Shown here in pieces: positions 12,201-22,442 of a DNA stretch of 64,000 nt. The notes under the pieces are model-generated. The model was not told where the DNA came from, did no database searches, and saw only the letters and a program-made list of their open reading frames with translations. A program made the position numbers and the translations under genes. Source of the DNA: Botryosphaeria dothidea (Eukaryota; Ascomycota; Dothideomycetes; Botryosphaeriales; Botryosphaeriaceae); NCBI GenBank assembly GCA_011503125.2, contig WWBZ02000073.1, forward strand, positions 558,001 through 622,000, read 5' to 3'. The first letter of the stretch is position 1, and every line of letters begins with the position of its first letter.

Positions 12201-13434
12201 TCATGGATACCACCATACCGGCTCCTCTCGGAAAAGTGTATTCTTTGATGTTCGGTCCTCTCTCCGGGTCTTTCATGCGCAAATGGTTGATTGAGGATCA
12301 AAAATCCTTGGAGCTCACGCTTGAGGATGACAAGAAGGGTTTGGGTGAAGACTGCAAGGCCTTGTCCTTCTCCTATATCAAGCCTTTGAACGCATCGATC
12401 GGACCAAAACAGACGAAATGCATCATCAACTCAACTTTGGACCAATTCGATTTGGACAAGGCTGTTACGATTACCTGCAATACTCAGAACCCCGACGTAC
12501 CAAACGGTAACATTTTCGTCGTCAAGACGAAGTACTGCCTCATGTGGGCACCTGGCAATTCGACCCGCCTGATCATGAATTTCGTGATTGAATGGTCAGG
12601 CAAGAGTTGGCTGAAAGGTGAGTCTGTTACCTTCATTGTGTCTGTGTGCAGTTGACTAACCGACTACTAGGTCCTATCGAGAAGGGTACAAATGATGGCC
12701 AAATGCAGTACGCCAAGGATCTGGTCGCTGCTCTGAAAGGAGCTGTTGCCGCCAAGGGCCCCTCCAAGGGTGGTGCGAAGGGCGGCAAGAAAGGCGGCAA
12801 GCGGAAGAAGGAAGCCTCGTCATCCCCCACAAGCGCAGAGGCTGCCGCATCTTCACCTGCAGCGGCGGCCAAAGCATCCGACTGGGGACTGCTGGAACCG
12901 CTCCACGGCCCTCTTCGTCCCATCACCGACATGTTGCCGGACTTTATTTCAGCACAAGTCATTATCGCCTTCCTCCTATTCCTTATGTTCATCTCGTGGC
13001 TCCGATCGCCATCGACATCAGTCGCACGTGGCGGATATGGTGCACACGGTAGCTTGGGCGTCCCTGGCCTGGCAACGCCGGCACGCATCGTGGCCTACGA
13101 AGAGATGTGGAGACGTGAGGAAAGCGAGCTGTGGGACTGGCTCGAGGAACGCGTACGTCTAGACCGCGCGGCCGCGGGAACGCCGCTGCAGAGCCAGGGC
13201 AGCACCTCGACGCGTAAGCAGCAGGTCAAGCAGATGGGCGAGCGCCTCGACAGCGATGTCCGCATGAGCCAGCGCCAGATTGAGGAGGCCATTCGTGTCA
13301 CTCAAGAGCGCCTGGAAGTGCTGAAGGAGGCGGTGGAGAAGAAGAAGCCGGTTTCTGCTGCTGCGGGTGCGTCTGAGGCTGCTGCCGCGGCGTCGGAGGA
13401 ACAGACTTCGTCTTCTTCGCTTCTGGCGGCATGA
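9203..13434 (+). CDS. GRAM-VASt (Lam/Ltc family) sterol transfer protein at ER contact sites
   Basis: Three exons: 9203-9627, 9955-12617 and 12671-13434, phases agreeing, 1283 residues. The exon 2 acceptor at 9954 follows a CTAAT branch site; an in-phase acceptor at 9966 would remove four residues. The first 640 residues are Ser/Pro/Thr-rich and disordered. A GRAM/PH-like domain spans about 648-755 (FHNQFRSVPEDDYLIDDYSA, HICFSSNILGW). An acidic linker follows, then a VASt domain at about 877-1058 (GPLSGSFMRKWL, IEWSGKSWLKGPIEKG) that forms the sterol pocket. One transmembrane helix lies near 1117-1142 (FLLFLMFISWL) and a short coiled coil near 1222-1255. This order matches yeast Ysp2/Lam2 and Lam4, which are ER-anchored and move ergosterol between plasma membrane and ER. 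Family assignment is firm; the exact paralogue is not. Confidence 0.92.
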
Positions 13435-14991
13435 ATTTCTTCCTACGAACGGGCCTCAACCCCTACTCTAGAGTATTCTTAGTCTTTATTGTCTTTTCCT
13501 TGAGGCTCTACCACTTTCTCATTGTCGTCTGCTGCATGCCAAAGTGCTTGCGGGTTCGCCTTACGGAGTTTTTTCTATCTCGTTTGTGTTTTTTTTCTCT
13601 CGGATTTCTTTTCCCCATTTGGGACTTGTGTATCTCTTTATCCTGTATATCTTTGACCGCATGTCGTTCCTGCCTCTGTTTTTTCTTGCGTCAGGGTCTT
13701 TTTTTTAACCGACTTTCCTAAGTTTTTGCTCTCTGGCTTTGAAAAAGTCCTTCGAAAGGTGTTGGTCTGAAAGAAAGCGGGGCACATCATCTACCTTTTT
13801 TTTCCTTCTTGCTTTTTTTTTGTTATAGGGATCGGGTTGGTTTTCTTGTTTTACTCACGGGGTTTTTCGGAGAGAAGAGGGAAGAGAGAAAGAGAGAGGG
13901 ACCTAGGCTCAGGCTTATCTAACACATATACTCGGAATTGATACCACTGCTTGTTTTGTTCGAACTGATGTTCATGATTGTCCCCAAAACTAAACTTTTT
14001 TACTGTGGACTAGAAGAGCTCGTGACAGGAGTCCATGGCTAAGGATACGCATAAAGCGGAAGATAATCCGTATCATCTAAAGCAACTGCAAAGTAAAATC
14101 TACAGCCTATATACAACGAGTTCAGCACCGTGAAGATCACAACAGGGTCCTTCTTCCTTATAGGAAAGTTGGAAGTTGTCCATCCGAACGACAAATATCA
14201 TCAATATTTTCCCAAAGACTCGCAACTAGACAAACGTGTAATAATCTCAGCAGACGACTTTTCCCTTCACAGCACCGTATACCGTACTTTCCTCCCACCT
14301 TTCTCCATTATCACCAAAAAGAGAAAGGAAAGTTTACGATCACATGCCAACACGCAGCAGATCACCCGCCCTCGCGCATGTAATCCGACCACCATCATTG
14401 GCGGAGATGGAAAAGCTCACATTCGCTAATCGGCCGAAGGGGAGGGAGAAAAAAAAAACTCTATTCACACGCAAGCTCTTGTGAGACCCCAGACGTTTTC
14501 GCAAATACCCTTGTATTATTGTCGGAACAGGACCCTCATCATCCGGGAAATCCGAACGTCACAGTGATGACAGACAGTCCATGTATGCAAAGAATCACGT
14601 ATCCCGTCTCCACTACTCCACTGTGGCACAGAATGGCCGAAGTCGGAGGAGGGCAGAGAGACGTGTGCTGTGACAGGCAACGTGAACGGCTCTTCTTAGT
14701 GCGGGGAAATGTGTCACAATTTCACGTGTGGAGAACGAGGGTTCGATATAGACTTTCTTCATTGTATTCCCATTTTGAAACCATGAAGCCAAAATAAAAT
14801 AACGCAATTGCTACACGCAGCTCGCAATACTTTGTTTGTCCTTTGTGAGAAAAAAAAAAAGTAAGCCAAAAAGGCCACTGATAAAATACTGAGAAGTTCC
14901 GATCGAAACTCCAACCCCGCTTCCCGAGACGCAAGGAGACCCGCAATTTGCCCATAAAAATTCCCACCGCGCTATGTCAGCTTTCTCTAAT
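13435..14991. other. Convergent intergenic region with T-rich 3' flank
   Basis: This 1.5 kb lies between the stop codons of the sterol-transfer gene and CPA1. The first 430 bp on the plus strand are markedly T-rich (many runs of 5-9 T between 13565 and 13850), typical of a fungal 3' UTR and downstream region. Candidate poly(A)-type A-rich stretches serve CPA1 near 14790-14860. No gene is visible. Confidence 0.5.
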
Positions 14992-16459
14992 TTAAGCGGC
15001 AGCGGCCTGCATGGGAGCGGGTTGCTGCGGCGCAACCTCGCCGAGCTTCTCATTGTACTCGGGAATGCCGGGGTGGACCCCGACACGCTCCTTGGGGAGC
15101 AGGTCAACGAGGAGCGGGTTAGGCTTGTTGCTCTTGCCGGCGGAGAAGACCGACTGCGAGTCCTTGTAGGCTTTGACGCAGTCGATGTACTTGTCGAACA
15201 GGTAGGCCGAGTCGAGCGGGCCGCCCTTGGCCTCCGGGTGGAACTGCGCGCTGAAGATGGGGCGGGACTTGTGGATCATGCCCTCGTTGGAGCTGTCGTT
15301 GAGGTTGACGAAGAACTCCTTCCACTCGCTGGTCATAGAGGTGGTGTCCACGGCGTAACCGTGATTCTGCGAGGTGATGTGGCACTTGCCGGTGGTGAGG
15401 TCAAGGGCCGGGATGTTGTGGGCGCGGTTGCCGTACTTCATCTTGATGGTGCGGGCACCGGCAGCAAGGGCGAGGAGCTGGTGACCCATGCAAATACCCA
15501 TGATGGGGACCTGGCTGGTCTCGATGAGCTTGCGGAGGTGGTAGACGGTGTCCTGGCAGTGAGTTGGGTCACCGGGACCGTTGGAGATGAAGACACCATC
15601 GAAGTGGTGAGCAATCTTGTGGATAGGGTAGTTGTAGGGGAAAGAAGTGACGCTGGCGCCCCGGCTAACAAGGCTACGAAGGATGTTCTCCTTGACACCA
15701 CAGTCGATCAAAGCGACGTGCATGTCGCCGAGGTCAGAGCTGACATGGAAGGGCTGCTTGGTGCTCACACGGCGGACAAGGTTGATACCCTCAGGGTCAA
15801 TGTAGGCTTCGTCCTCATCGGCATCGTACTCCTCACCAATGGAGATCCTGGCGAGAGAGGAACCCTGTTCACGGAGGTAGGTGACAATGGCGCGGGTGTC
15901 GACGCCCGAGATGGCAGGAACGCCCTCCCTCTGACACCACTCGGCCAGGCTCTCGACGGCGGTCCAGTGGCTGTGCTGCTCGGCGACATCGGCAACGACG
16001 ATACCAGCGGCCTGGATGTTGGGCGACTCGAAGTACCTAAGCAGGCCGAACTCATCACGGACCGAAGAAGGAACGCCATAGTTGCCGATCAGGGGCTGGG
16101 TGAAGACAAGAATCTGGCCACGGTAGGAGGGGTCGGTCATGGACTCGGGGTAGCCGACGAGGGAAGTGGTGAAGACAGCCTCGCCGGAGATGTTCTTCTT
16201 AGCACCGAATGATTTTCCCGAGTGGATGGGGCCGTTCTGTGCGCAGGCGGTGAGCTTTGACTCATCGAGATCTGGCGGAACCACATACCTTGATCGTGAA
16301 AGTGGCACGGTCCCTGGTGATTCCGGCCTTGCGGGCAACGTTGGGGGCGGTGTTGCTGTGCACAGTGGCCATGAAGCGGGCATTGGTGCCGGCCTTGGAG
16401 AGCTGGCCAAAGGCGCCGGTGTGCCTCAGCATCGAGGGCTTCAAAAACTTGGAGAACAT
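14992..16459 (-). CDS. CPA1: Arginine-specific carbamoyl-phosphate synthase, small (glutaminase) subunit, mitochondrial
   Basis: Exons 16459-16289 and 16236-14992 are joined in phase 0 across a 52-nt intron and give 471 residues. The junction [15 protein letters not shown] restores the family's conserved N-terminal beta strand. Residues 1-35 are basic and Ser/Ala-rich without acidic residues ([13 protein letters not shown]), a mitochondrial presequence. Residues about 55-200 are the small-chain N-domain. The class I glutamine amidotransferase domain follows with its nucleophile Cys in GICMGHQ (about 305) and the His-Glu pair in FHPEAKGGP (about 390). The enzyme releases ammonia from glutamine for the large subunit, making carbamoyl phosphate for arginine synthesis. 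Expression is expected to be arginine-repressed through the upstream peptide at 16519-16823. It corresponds to yeast CPA1 and Neurospora arg-2. Confidence 0.97.
16258..16264. promoter_or_regulatory. Gcn4/CpcA-type site TGACTCA inside CPA1 intron 1
   Basis: An exact palindromic TGACTCA lies within the first intron of CPA1. This is the binding site of Gcn4/CPC1/CpcA, the bZIP activators of general amino-acid control, which target arginine genes. Near matches (one base off) also occur upstream around 17030 and 17268. An intronic position is unusual, and a 7-base motif can occur by chance, so function is unproven. Confidence 0.25.
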
Positions 16460-16518
16460 GGTGGGTGTGGTAGTGTGTGACGTGTACTGGCGACTGGATG
16501 GATGGTGCGTAGGTCTCT

Positions 16519-16823
16519 TTAGTTAATAGAGGCCTTCCACAGGTGGTCTACATGGTGGCTGGTGGTTAGTGGACGCGTCGGCAGCAGGCGGCAGCGGTGC
16601 AATCATACCAGAGATGTAGTCCTGCAGAGAAATAGAGATTAGACACAACGGCAAAAGAGATTTCAACGATGAGGGCCATGGGTTTGAGGCGGTCTGGGGA
16701 ATTGGAGCGGCTCGTAGGGCGCATCAATGAGTGTAGAGATAAGGACTCGGGGGATTTGGGCGCTACTGAGGCGAAAGGGCCGGGACTGACCTGCGAAGTG
16801 AAGATAGACACAGCAGCACGCAT
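16519..16823 (-). CDS. Arginine attenuator peptide (AAP) uORF, 24 codons, spliced from three exons
   Basis: The 5' leader of CPA1 encodes a 24-residue peptide from exons 16823-16791 (33 nt), 16621-16609 (13 nt) and 16547-16519 (29 nt). Introns of 169 and 61 nt have GTCAGT...CAG and GTATGA...TAG ends. The total is 75 nt including TAA. Residues 8-19 read FTSQDYISDHLW, the conserved core of the fungal AAP, with the key Asp at position 12. The length of 24 residues equals the Neurospora arg-2 peptide. In that system the nascent peptide with free arginine stalls the ribosome at the uORF stop and blocks scanning to the main start. Here the stop is about 60 nt upstream of the CPA1 ATG at 16459. The peptide exists only after correct splicing, because the core is split after Gln11 and within Asp16. 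Confidence 0.93.
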
Positions 16824-18361
16824 TCGCGGCGACGTGAGACGGGTCAGCTGTGGGTGGAGGGGCGCAACGGATTGGGTTGCGATCAGGAAGCGGTTGGTGT
16901 TAAGGACGAGAGAGAAGGGAGGGATGACTGGCGCGGGCAAAGAAAGAGAGTTGCGACCAGGTGGGGCGCGCCAACATTGCAATGACGCTCCGGCGATTTT
17001 TTCTTGCCGGGCCCGCGCCCCGACTTCGCAGCGAGTCAACACAACTCCGCGCTACTTATCGCTCTCCGTTTCTTTTTTGCTAACACCCTGTGCAAACTAA
17101 TTGCCTCTAGTGCCGCCGCCCGACGCTTGCTTCATTTTCCATCGTGCAGCCCGGGCCCGCTCCTGCAAGCACTGACCACGCACGCACGCACGCCCGCTTG
17201 CCCGCTGGCCGCTGTTGCACAATCGCCTTTGTGCGCGTGTCTTTGTCCAGCTGAAGTCGATGTCGTTCCCGCCCGCTGGACGTTCACTCAGAATGTTGCT
17301 TCGCCAGCTTGATGATGTTCTTCCTAGCAACTTGCAGGTCGCGCGTGTCGATCAGCACCCGGCCGATTGATGCCTCAGCCGCGGAATTTCCGAGGTGGCC
17401 TGCTTAGGCTCTGTTTGACTTTCAAGACGACAAAAGAGCATAGAGCAAAATGGACAGGGCTGCACCTACCGAAGGAGGCAGGAAACATAAAAGAAAAAAA
17501 AGGTGCCTACATACGGCAAAATGATTCAGCGTCCTAAAGGGTCAAGGTAACCTATGCAGTACCCGATGGATCAAACGGAGGCGCAGCTTTCTTTTGCCTG
17601 TTGTCTCTGTCTGCTGCAAGAGGAACGCTTGCCATTGTTGTACATTGCTCAATTCCGGGTCAATTCGAATTAGCAATGTGCGGAGGGCACTTCGCCGTCT
17701 GTGTGCCGACCAGCCAAGCACGAGTAAGATATAGTCGGGGCCTACTAGAAGCTCCTACCAGGAAGTAGGCCAGGCGGAGACAAATGGTAAGCGCCTTCGC
17801 ACATGCAGCTGGCTCTGAAGTCTAACGTCCAAATAAAAGGATTTTAAGTTCGGCACCGCTGCTACTCAAAAGCATAACGCCGTCGCGCCACTTGCCCCCT
17901 CTTCCTCCATGACAGCCGCATACGCCATAAGCTTCTCAAATAGGCAGCTGTGTTCAATATTTCCATGCTGTGTTTCTCGTCCTTGAGCGCTAGCCCCGGC
18001 ATCATATGATGGAAACACGCTGATCTATGCATGGAATTTGCGGGGTACAGGGCAGCTAGTCCGAAAAACCCTCCCCTTCGCGGAGAGGGCGGCCCGTTGC
18101 GATTCACCCACCCAATAGACAACAGCCAAGCTGCCTCTGCCCAGATTCGCCAAAGCCCGAGCATTGCCCTGTAGTCATCTTATGTGCTTGGCAATGCCAT
18201 GCCGTCGTGCCTGATTCTGGTTACTTCTCCTGGTCCAGCCCGCGGGGTCCATCCTTCGACGCCGGCACCGTGCCACCCAAAAATGTTTTATAAACGGCGC
18301 CGGCGACCGTTTGGTGGACGGGCCGTTGCGGTGTCTCCACTTGATCGACTCTGCTGGAGCA
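16824..18361. other. Divergent intergenic region, CPA1 leader/promoter and beta-glucosidase promoter
   Basis: About 1.5 kb separates the AAP start from the beta-glucosidase start. The CPA1-proximal part should contain its transcription start. A GCGGGG motif at 18242-18247 fits the SYGGRG consensus of the carbon-repression factor CreA, plausible for a glycosidase but common by chance. No additional gene is seen. Confidence 0.45.
18289..18294 (+). promoter_or_regulatory. Possible TATA box of the beta-glucosidase gene
   Basis: TATAAA lies 68 bp upstream of the ATG at 18362, a typical distance for a fungal gene with a short leader. It is supported by position and motif only. Confidence 0.35.
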
Positions 18362-20735
18362 ATGGTCAATTCATACTCTTTCCTCCTGGCGATTGCCACT
18401 CTTGGCTCTGCTACTCCAGTCCGCAGGCAAAGCAAGTCTATCACAGCTCTCCACTGTGTGAACCATACTAACTTTGCTGACTAGCTACCGGAGACTGGGA
18501 TGCTGCTTATGCCCAAGCGGAGGCTTCTCTTGCGCAATTGAACCAAGATGAGAAAGTAGGCATTGTCACAGGAGTCGGTTGGCAGAAGGGCCCGTGTGTC
18601 GGAAATACGTCTCCCGTCGCAAAGATCGGCTATCCTTCTCTCTGTCTTCAAGATGGCCCCCTCGGCATCAGATTCGCGCAGGGTGTCACTGCCTTCCCAG
18701 CTGGTGTTCAAGCAGCTTCGACCTGGGACAAGAACCTGATCCATGGGAGAGGCGTAGCCATGGGAGCAGAGGCCAAAGGACTGGGAGTTCACGTGCAATT
18801 GGGTCCGGTCGCTGGGCCGCTGGGCAAGGTGATTGCCCGTGCTGCCAACGTCTACTAAATTCAATGCTCACGCTCACCAGATTCCTCAAGGAGGCCGTGG
18901 CTGGGAAGGGTTCTCCCCAGATCCATATCTTACAGGCATCGCGATGCAAGAAACCATCACGGGCATGCAATCTTCAGGTGTGCAAGCTTGTGCTAAGCAT
19001 TACATTGGCAACGAGCAGGAGCTCAACCGCAACACCATGTCATCCAACATCGACGACCGTACCATGCACGAGCTCTACCTATGGCCCTTCGCCGATGCAG
19101 TCAAAGCCAACGTGGCCAATTTCATGTGCTCTTACAATAAGCTGGGCGGAGTATGGGCATGTGAGAATGATCACATCCTTAACAGTCTTCTCAAACAAGA
19201 GCTGGAGTTCCGCGGCTACGTCATGAGCGACTGGAACGCACAGCACTCAACAGTCCTCAGCGCAAATTCCGGCTTGGACATGACGATGCCTGGTGATGAC
19301 TTCTCAGGCGGCGGTATTTACTGGGGCCCCAACCTCACTGCTGCCATCGCAGCTGGTGAAGTCCCCCAATCTCGTCTTGATGACATGGTTACGCGCATCC
19401 TGGCCTCTTGGTACCTCCTCGGTCAGGATCAAGACTATCCACCGACGCTCTTCTCCTCCTGGAACGGTGGTACTGGAGGTCCCGACGTCCAAGCTGACCA
19501 CAAGCACGTCGCCCGCGCCGTTGCCCGTGATGGCACCATTCTCTTGAAGAACGAGAATGCCACCCTGCCCCTGAAAGCCCCAGCCTCGCTCGCTATCATC
19601 GGCCAGGACGCTATTGTCAACCCCGCCGGTCCGAACGCCTGCGAAGACCGGGCCTGCAACACCGGACACCTGGCCATGGGCTGGGGCTCCGGCACAGCAC
19701 AGTTCCCATACCTCATCGCGCCGCTCGACGCGATCCAGCCGCGCGCAGAAGCAGCGGGCACGACGCTCACGCTCTCCACCACCGACGACCAGGCGAGCGC
19801 CGCCTCGGCCGCCGCCGCCGCCGAGACGGCCATCGTCTTCATCACGTCCGACTCGGGCGAGGAGTACCTGACGGTCGAGGGCAACGCAGGCGACCGCATC
19901 AACCTCGACCCGTGGCACGACGGCAACGGGCTGGTGGCCGCTGCCGCCTCGGCCGGCAAGCCCGTCATCGTGGTCGCGCACAGCGTGGGGCCCATCATCC
20001 TCGAGAGCATCCTCAGCCACGAGAACGTCGTCGCCGTCGTCTGGGGCGGCATCGCGGGCCAGGAGAGCGGCAACGGCCTCGCCGACGTTCTGTACGGCGA
20101 CGTCAGCCCGAGCGGCAAGCTGCCTTATACTATCGCCAAGGCCCCCGAGGACTACGGCACGCAGATCGAGCCGGGCGACGACGACTTCGCGGAGGGCCTG
20201 TACATCGACTACAGACATTTCGACCGGGCGGGCATCGAGCCGCGATATGAGTTTGGCTTCGGTTTGTGTGAGTACCCTCCCCCTTTCGCTCTCTACATTC
20301 AAACATAAATGGTGGAAACGCAGTGCTGTAAACTAACACCCACCAGCATACACCAACTTCACCTACTCCGACCTCGTCGCCACCGCCGCAGCCCCCTCCT
20401 ACGACTCTGCCCCGACAGACCCGTTCGCCCCGCTCGCCACCGTCACCGCCAGCATCACCAACACCGGCGACGTCGCCGGCGCCGAGGTCGCCCAGCTCTA
20501 CCTGTCGCTGCCCGCCTCGGCCGGCGTCAACGCCCCCGTACGCCAGCTGCGCGGCTTCGAGAAGCTCGACCTGGCGCCCGGCGAGAGCGGCGCCGTCGAG
20601 TTCGCGCTGCGCCGCAAGGACGCTAGCTACTGGGATACGGCGGCCCAGCAGTGGGTACTGCCGGCGGGCGAGTTTGCGGTTGCGGTGGGCGCGAGTTCGA
20701 GGGATTTGAGGTTGGAGGGGTCGTTGACTGTTTGA
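18362..20735 (+). CDS. Secreted GH3 beta-glucosidase
   Basis: Four exons: 18362-18431, 18485-18828, 18881-20267 and 20347-20735, giving 729 residues with matching phases. Residues 1-19 form a signal peptide ([17 protein letters not shown]) and the Arg-Arg near 22 could be a Kex2 site. The GH3 N-domain begins near residue 25; the substrate pocket is marked by [26 protein letters not shown] and [11 protein letters not shown]. The nucleophile is Asp255 in [10 protein letters not shown]. The GH3 C-domain follows, and a fibronectin type III-like domain ends the protein (exon 4, [14 protein letters not shown]). The enzyme hydrolyses terminal beta-glucosyl residues of cellobiose and related glucosides outside the cell. 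Intron 1 appears to use a GC donor (GCAAGT at 18432) with a TACTAAC branch and TAG acceptor; the GT candidates give the wrong phase or a 30-nt intron. Confidence 0.95.
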
Positions 20736-21286
20736 ACTTCGTGAGGGACAGGTGGTGTGAGGGAGGGTGGGTGATGATAGCGTACGGTTGTGATGACAGT
20801 TCATCAGTAAACAAAATGATTGTTTGTATACACATTTAGTGATATGCTCTGCATAATCCGTCTACTAACCGCTGTCATTGATATTGGCTCCGAGAGTCAG
20901 ACGAATTATGGGGGACCAACCCAGAGTTGCAATGGCAGAATCCGACTGCGCTGTGCCCTTGTGTTCCCGGGATCCCAATACATCATCCAACTCTCAATAT
21001 CGATCCCCCGCAGATTTCGACGAGCAGAATTCCGAGGGCGAGGACGTTCGAGCATCGAATTGATCCGTTCCTCTGTGGTACTCCGCTGTCTGCCCAAGAG
21101 CCGCTTTGTTGAACAGAGATTCTGGATATGAAAGGATCGTGAAGAGGGGAGTTACTTGTGTCCACGAAAAATGGGATATCGGTATGGCTCCTAGTCAACT
21201 GTGGCGTATAAAACAGCTGAAGGATGCTTGAGGAGAGCGAAACAGCTAAACGCCGTCTTTCGTCCATCAAGCGCCTCTGTGCGGTA
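20736..21286. other. Convergent intergenic region
   Basis: This 550 bp lies between the beta-glucosidase stop and the tail of the broken kinase-like gene. It holds only short ORFs. No repeat or RNA gene is recognised. Confidence 0.4.
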
Positions 21287-22131
21287 TCAGAAGCTTAACA
21301 CTATAAAAAGAAAAGGGGGTGGGGGTTTACCGTTGTCTCTACGAAACTCAAAAGTCCGAGAAAGGCCCATGGCCAGTCCCCCCAGGCGGTAAGAATTTTC
21401 TCGCCCCAAAAACAAGAACGGCAATTCATTCCTATTTTCCGCTCTTCGGATGAGAATTTCTTCTTCATCCCCGATTTCCAGTGAGGTCGCTTGCGGTCCC
21501 GCTCTCATTTCGCGCCCCTCGTCGCTTGCGGGTGGCTCGTACGATTGCTGGCAACACACACCACAGAACGTGCGTGCACCACTTTGATCACCCCTTGTCA
21601 TAGTGCTCGCATGTTGCCATATTTCGAGTGCGGAGGGCCTTGATTCAGGATCCAACGCGAGCATTGATGCGGTGATTCACAGAAAATCCTGTTTCTCGGC
21701 TCGCAATAGTGGTAATAGGCCTCTCGCCCAGGCAAGTCTGTTCGGGACGCCTACGTTGACCACGGGTTCTACATCCATCCTTCGGTATACCATAAAGTCT
21801 TCTAAAGAGCGTCCCGCAAGGATGGTGAAAATTTCAAGGAAAACACATCCAAGAGAGAAGACATCCGCTTTCCTGGTGCGAGGGGCCTCGTCCTCAAGCA
21901 CTTCTGGGGCTGCGTGCTAAATCATGGTTATACACATGAGCCGTCAAGTTATGCAAGGATAACGTGTAGGGTAGATGGTACCTCTCGCGTCAACCCCGTG
22001 GGGCCGTAACTCGTACTAATGCCGCTGTTCGAGAAGTCTGTCGAGAGGCCGAACTCCGTGAGCAGTACAGATGGTGCACTGGTGGGAGGTGAGGTCTGAA
22101 GTGAAAAGGCCTGAGTTCTCGGCATCTCCAC
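21287..22131 (-). pseudogene. Broken protein-kinase-like gene (C-lobe only, in-frame stop)
   Basis: Reading leftward, a kinase C-lobe can be followed: VLLTEFGLSTDF matches the DFG loop (Asp replaced by Glu), then GPTGLTRE, an apparent 66-nt GTACCA...TAG intron, HAAPEVLEDE (the APE motif), RKADVFSLGCVFLEI (subdomain IX) and LALDPESRPSALEIW (subdomain XI). Between the last two blocks the frame is interrupted by a TGA at 21679-21677 that no plausible intron removes. Upstream, no Gly-rich loop, catalytic Lys or HRD motif can be found in any frame within 22132-22442, so the N-lobe and catalytic loop are missing. The pieces resemble fungal-specific kinases adjoining ankyrin/NACHT-type or solitary kinase genes. 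I judge it a decayed copy. The 311 bp up to the dehydrogenase gene hold nothing else. Confidence 0.65.
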
Positions 22132-22442
22132 ATCTGTCTGTCAGCTGGCCTATCATTTTCTGTGTAACACGACCAACCCATGGCATTGATTCTGGCTCCA
22201 AATACAAGCATTTTCATATTTAAATTCGATGTTCCGCTCTGATACTGCCCGAAATGACAGCAACCATCTCGATATTGTGCAAGGAGATGGTTAGAATATA
22301 GCCTCATCCGGGAAAGATATCCATAAAGAGGAGAGAATGGTCACTCAGATTAGTGCTTCATCCAACATATAAGATATATTCATGCGCTTCAGTACCTTGG
22401 GGGATTGTGGAAGTATAGAGCTCCAGGACGAGTGCCTAGTGA

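Noticed and set aside
14725..14745. Another tRNA B-box-like GGTTCGATATAG
   Set aside because: It does not match the consensus after the fifth position, and no cloverleaf can be drawn.
14974..16212. 412-codon plus-strand frame opposite CPA1
   Set aside because: It is the mirror of the CPA1 coding exon; its Val/Gly/Asp/Glu-rich composition reflects the codon bias of the sense strand.
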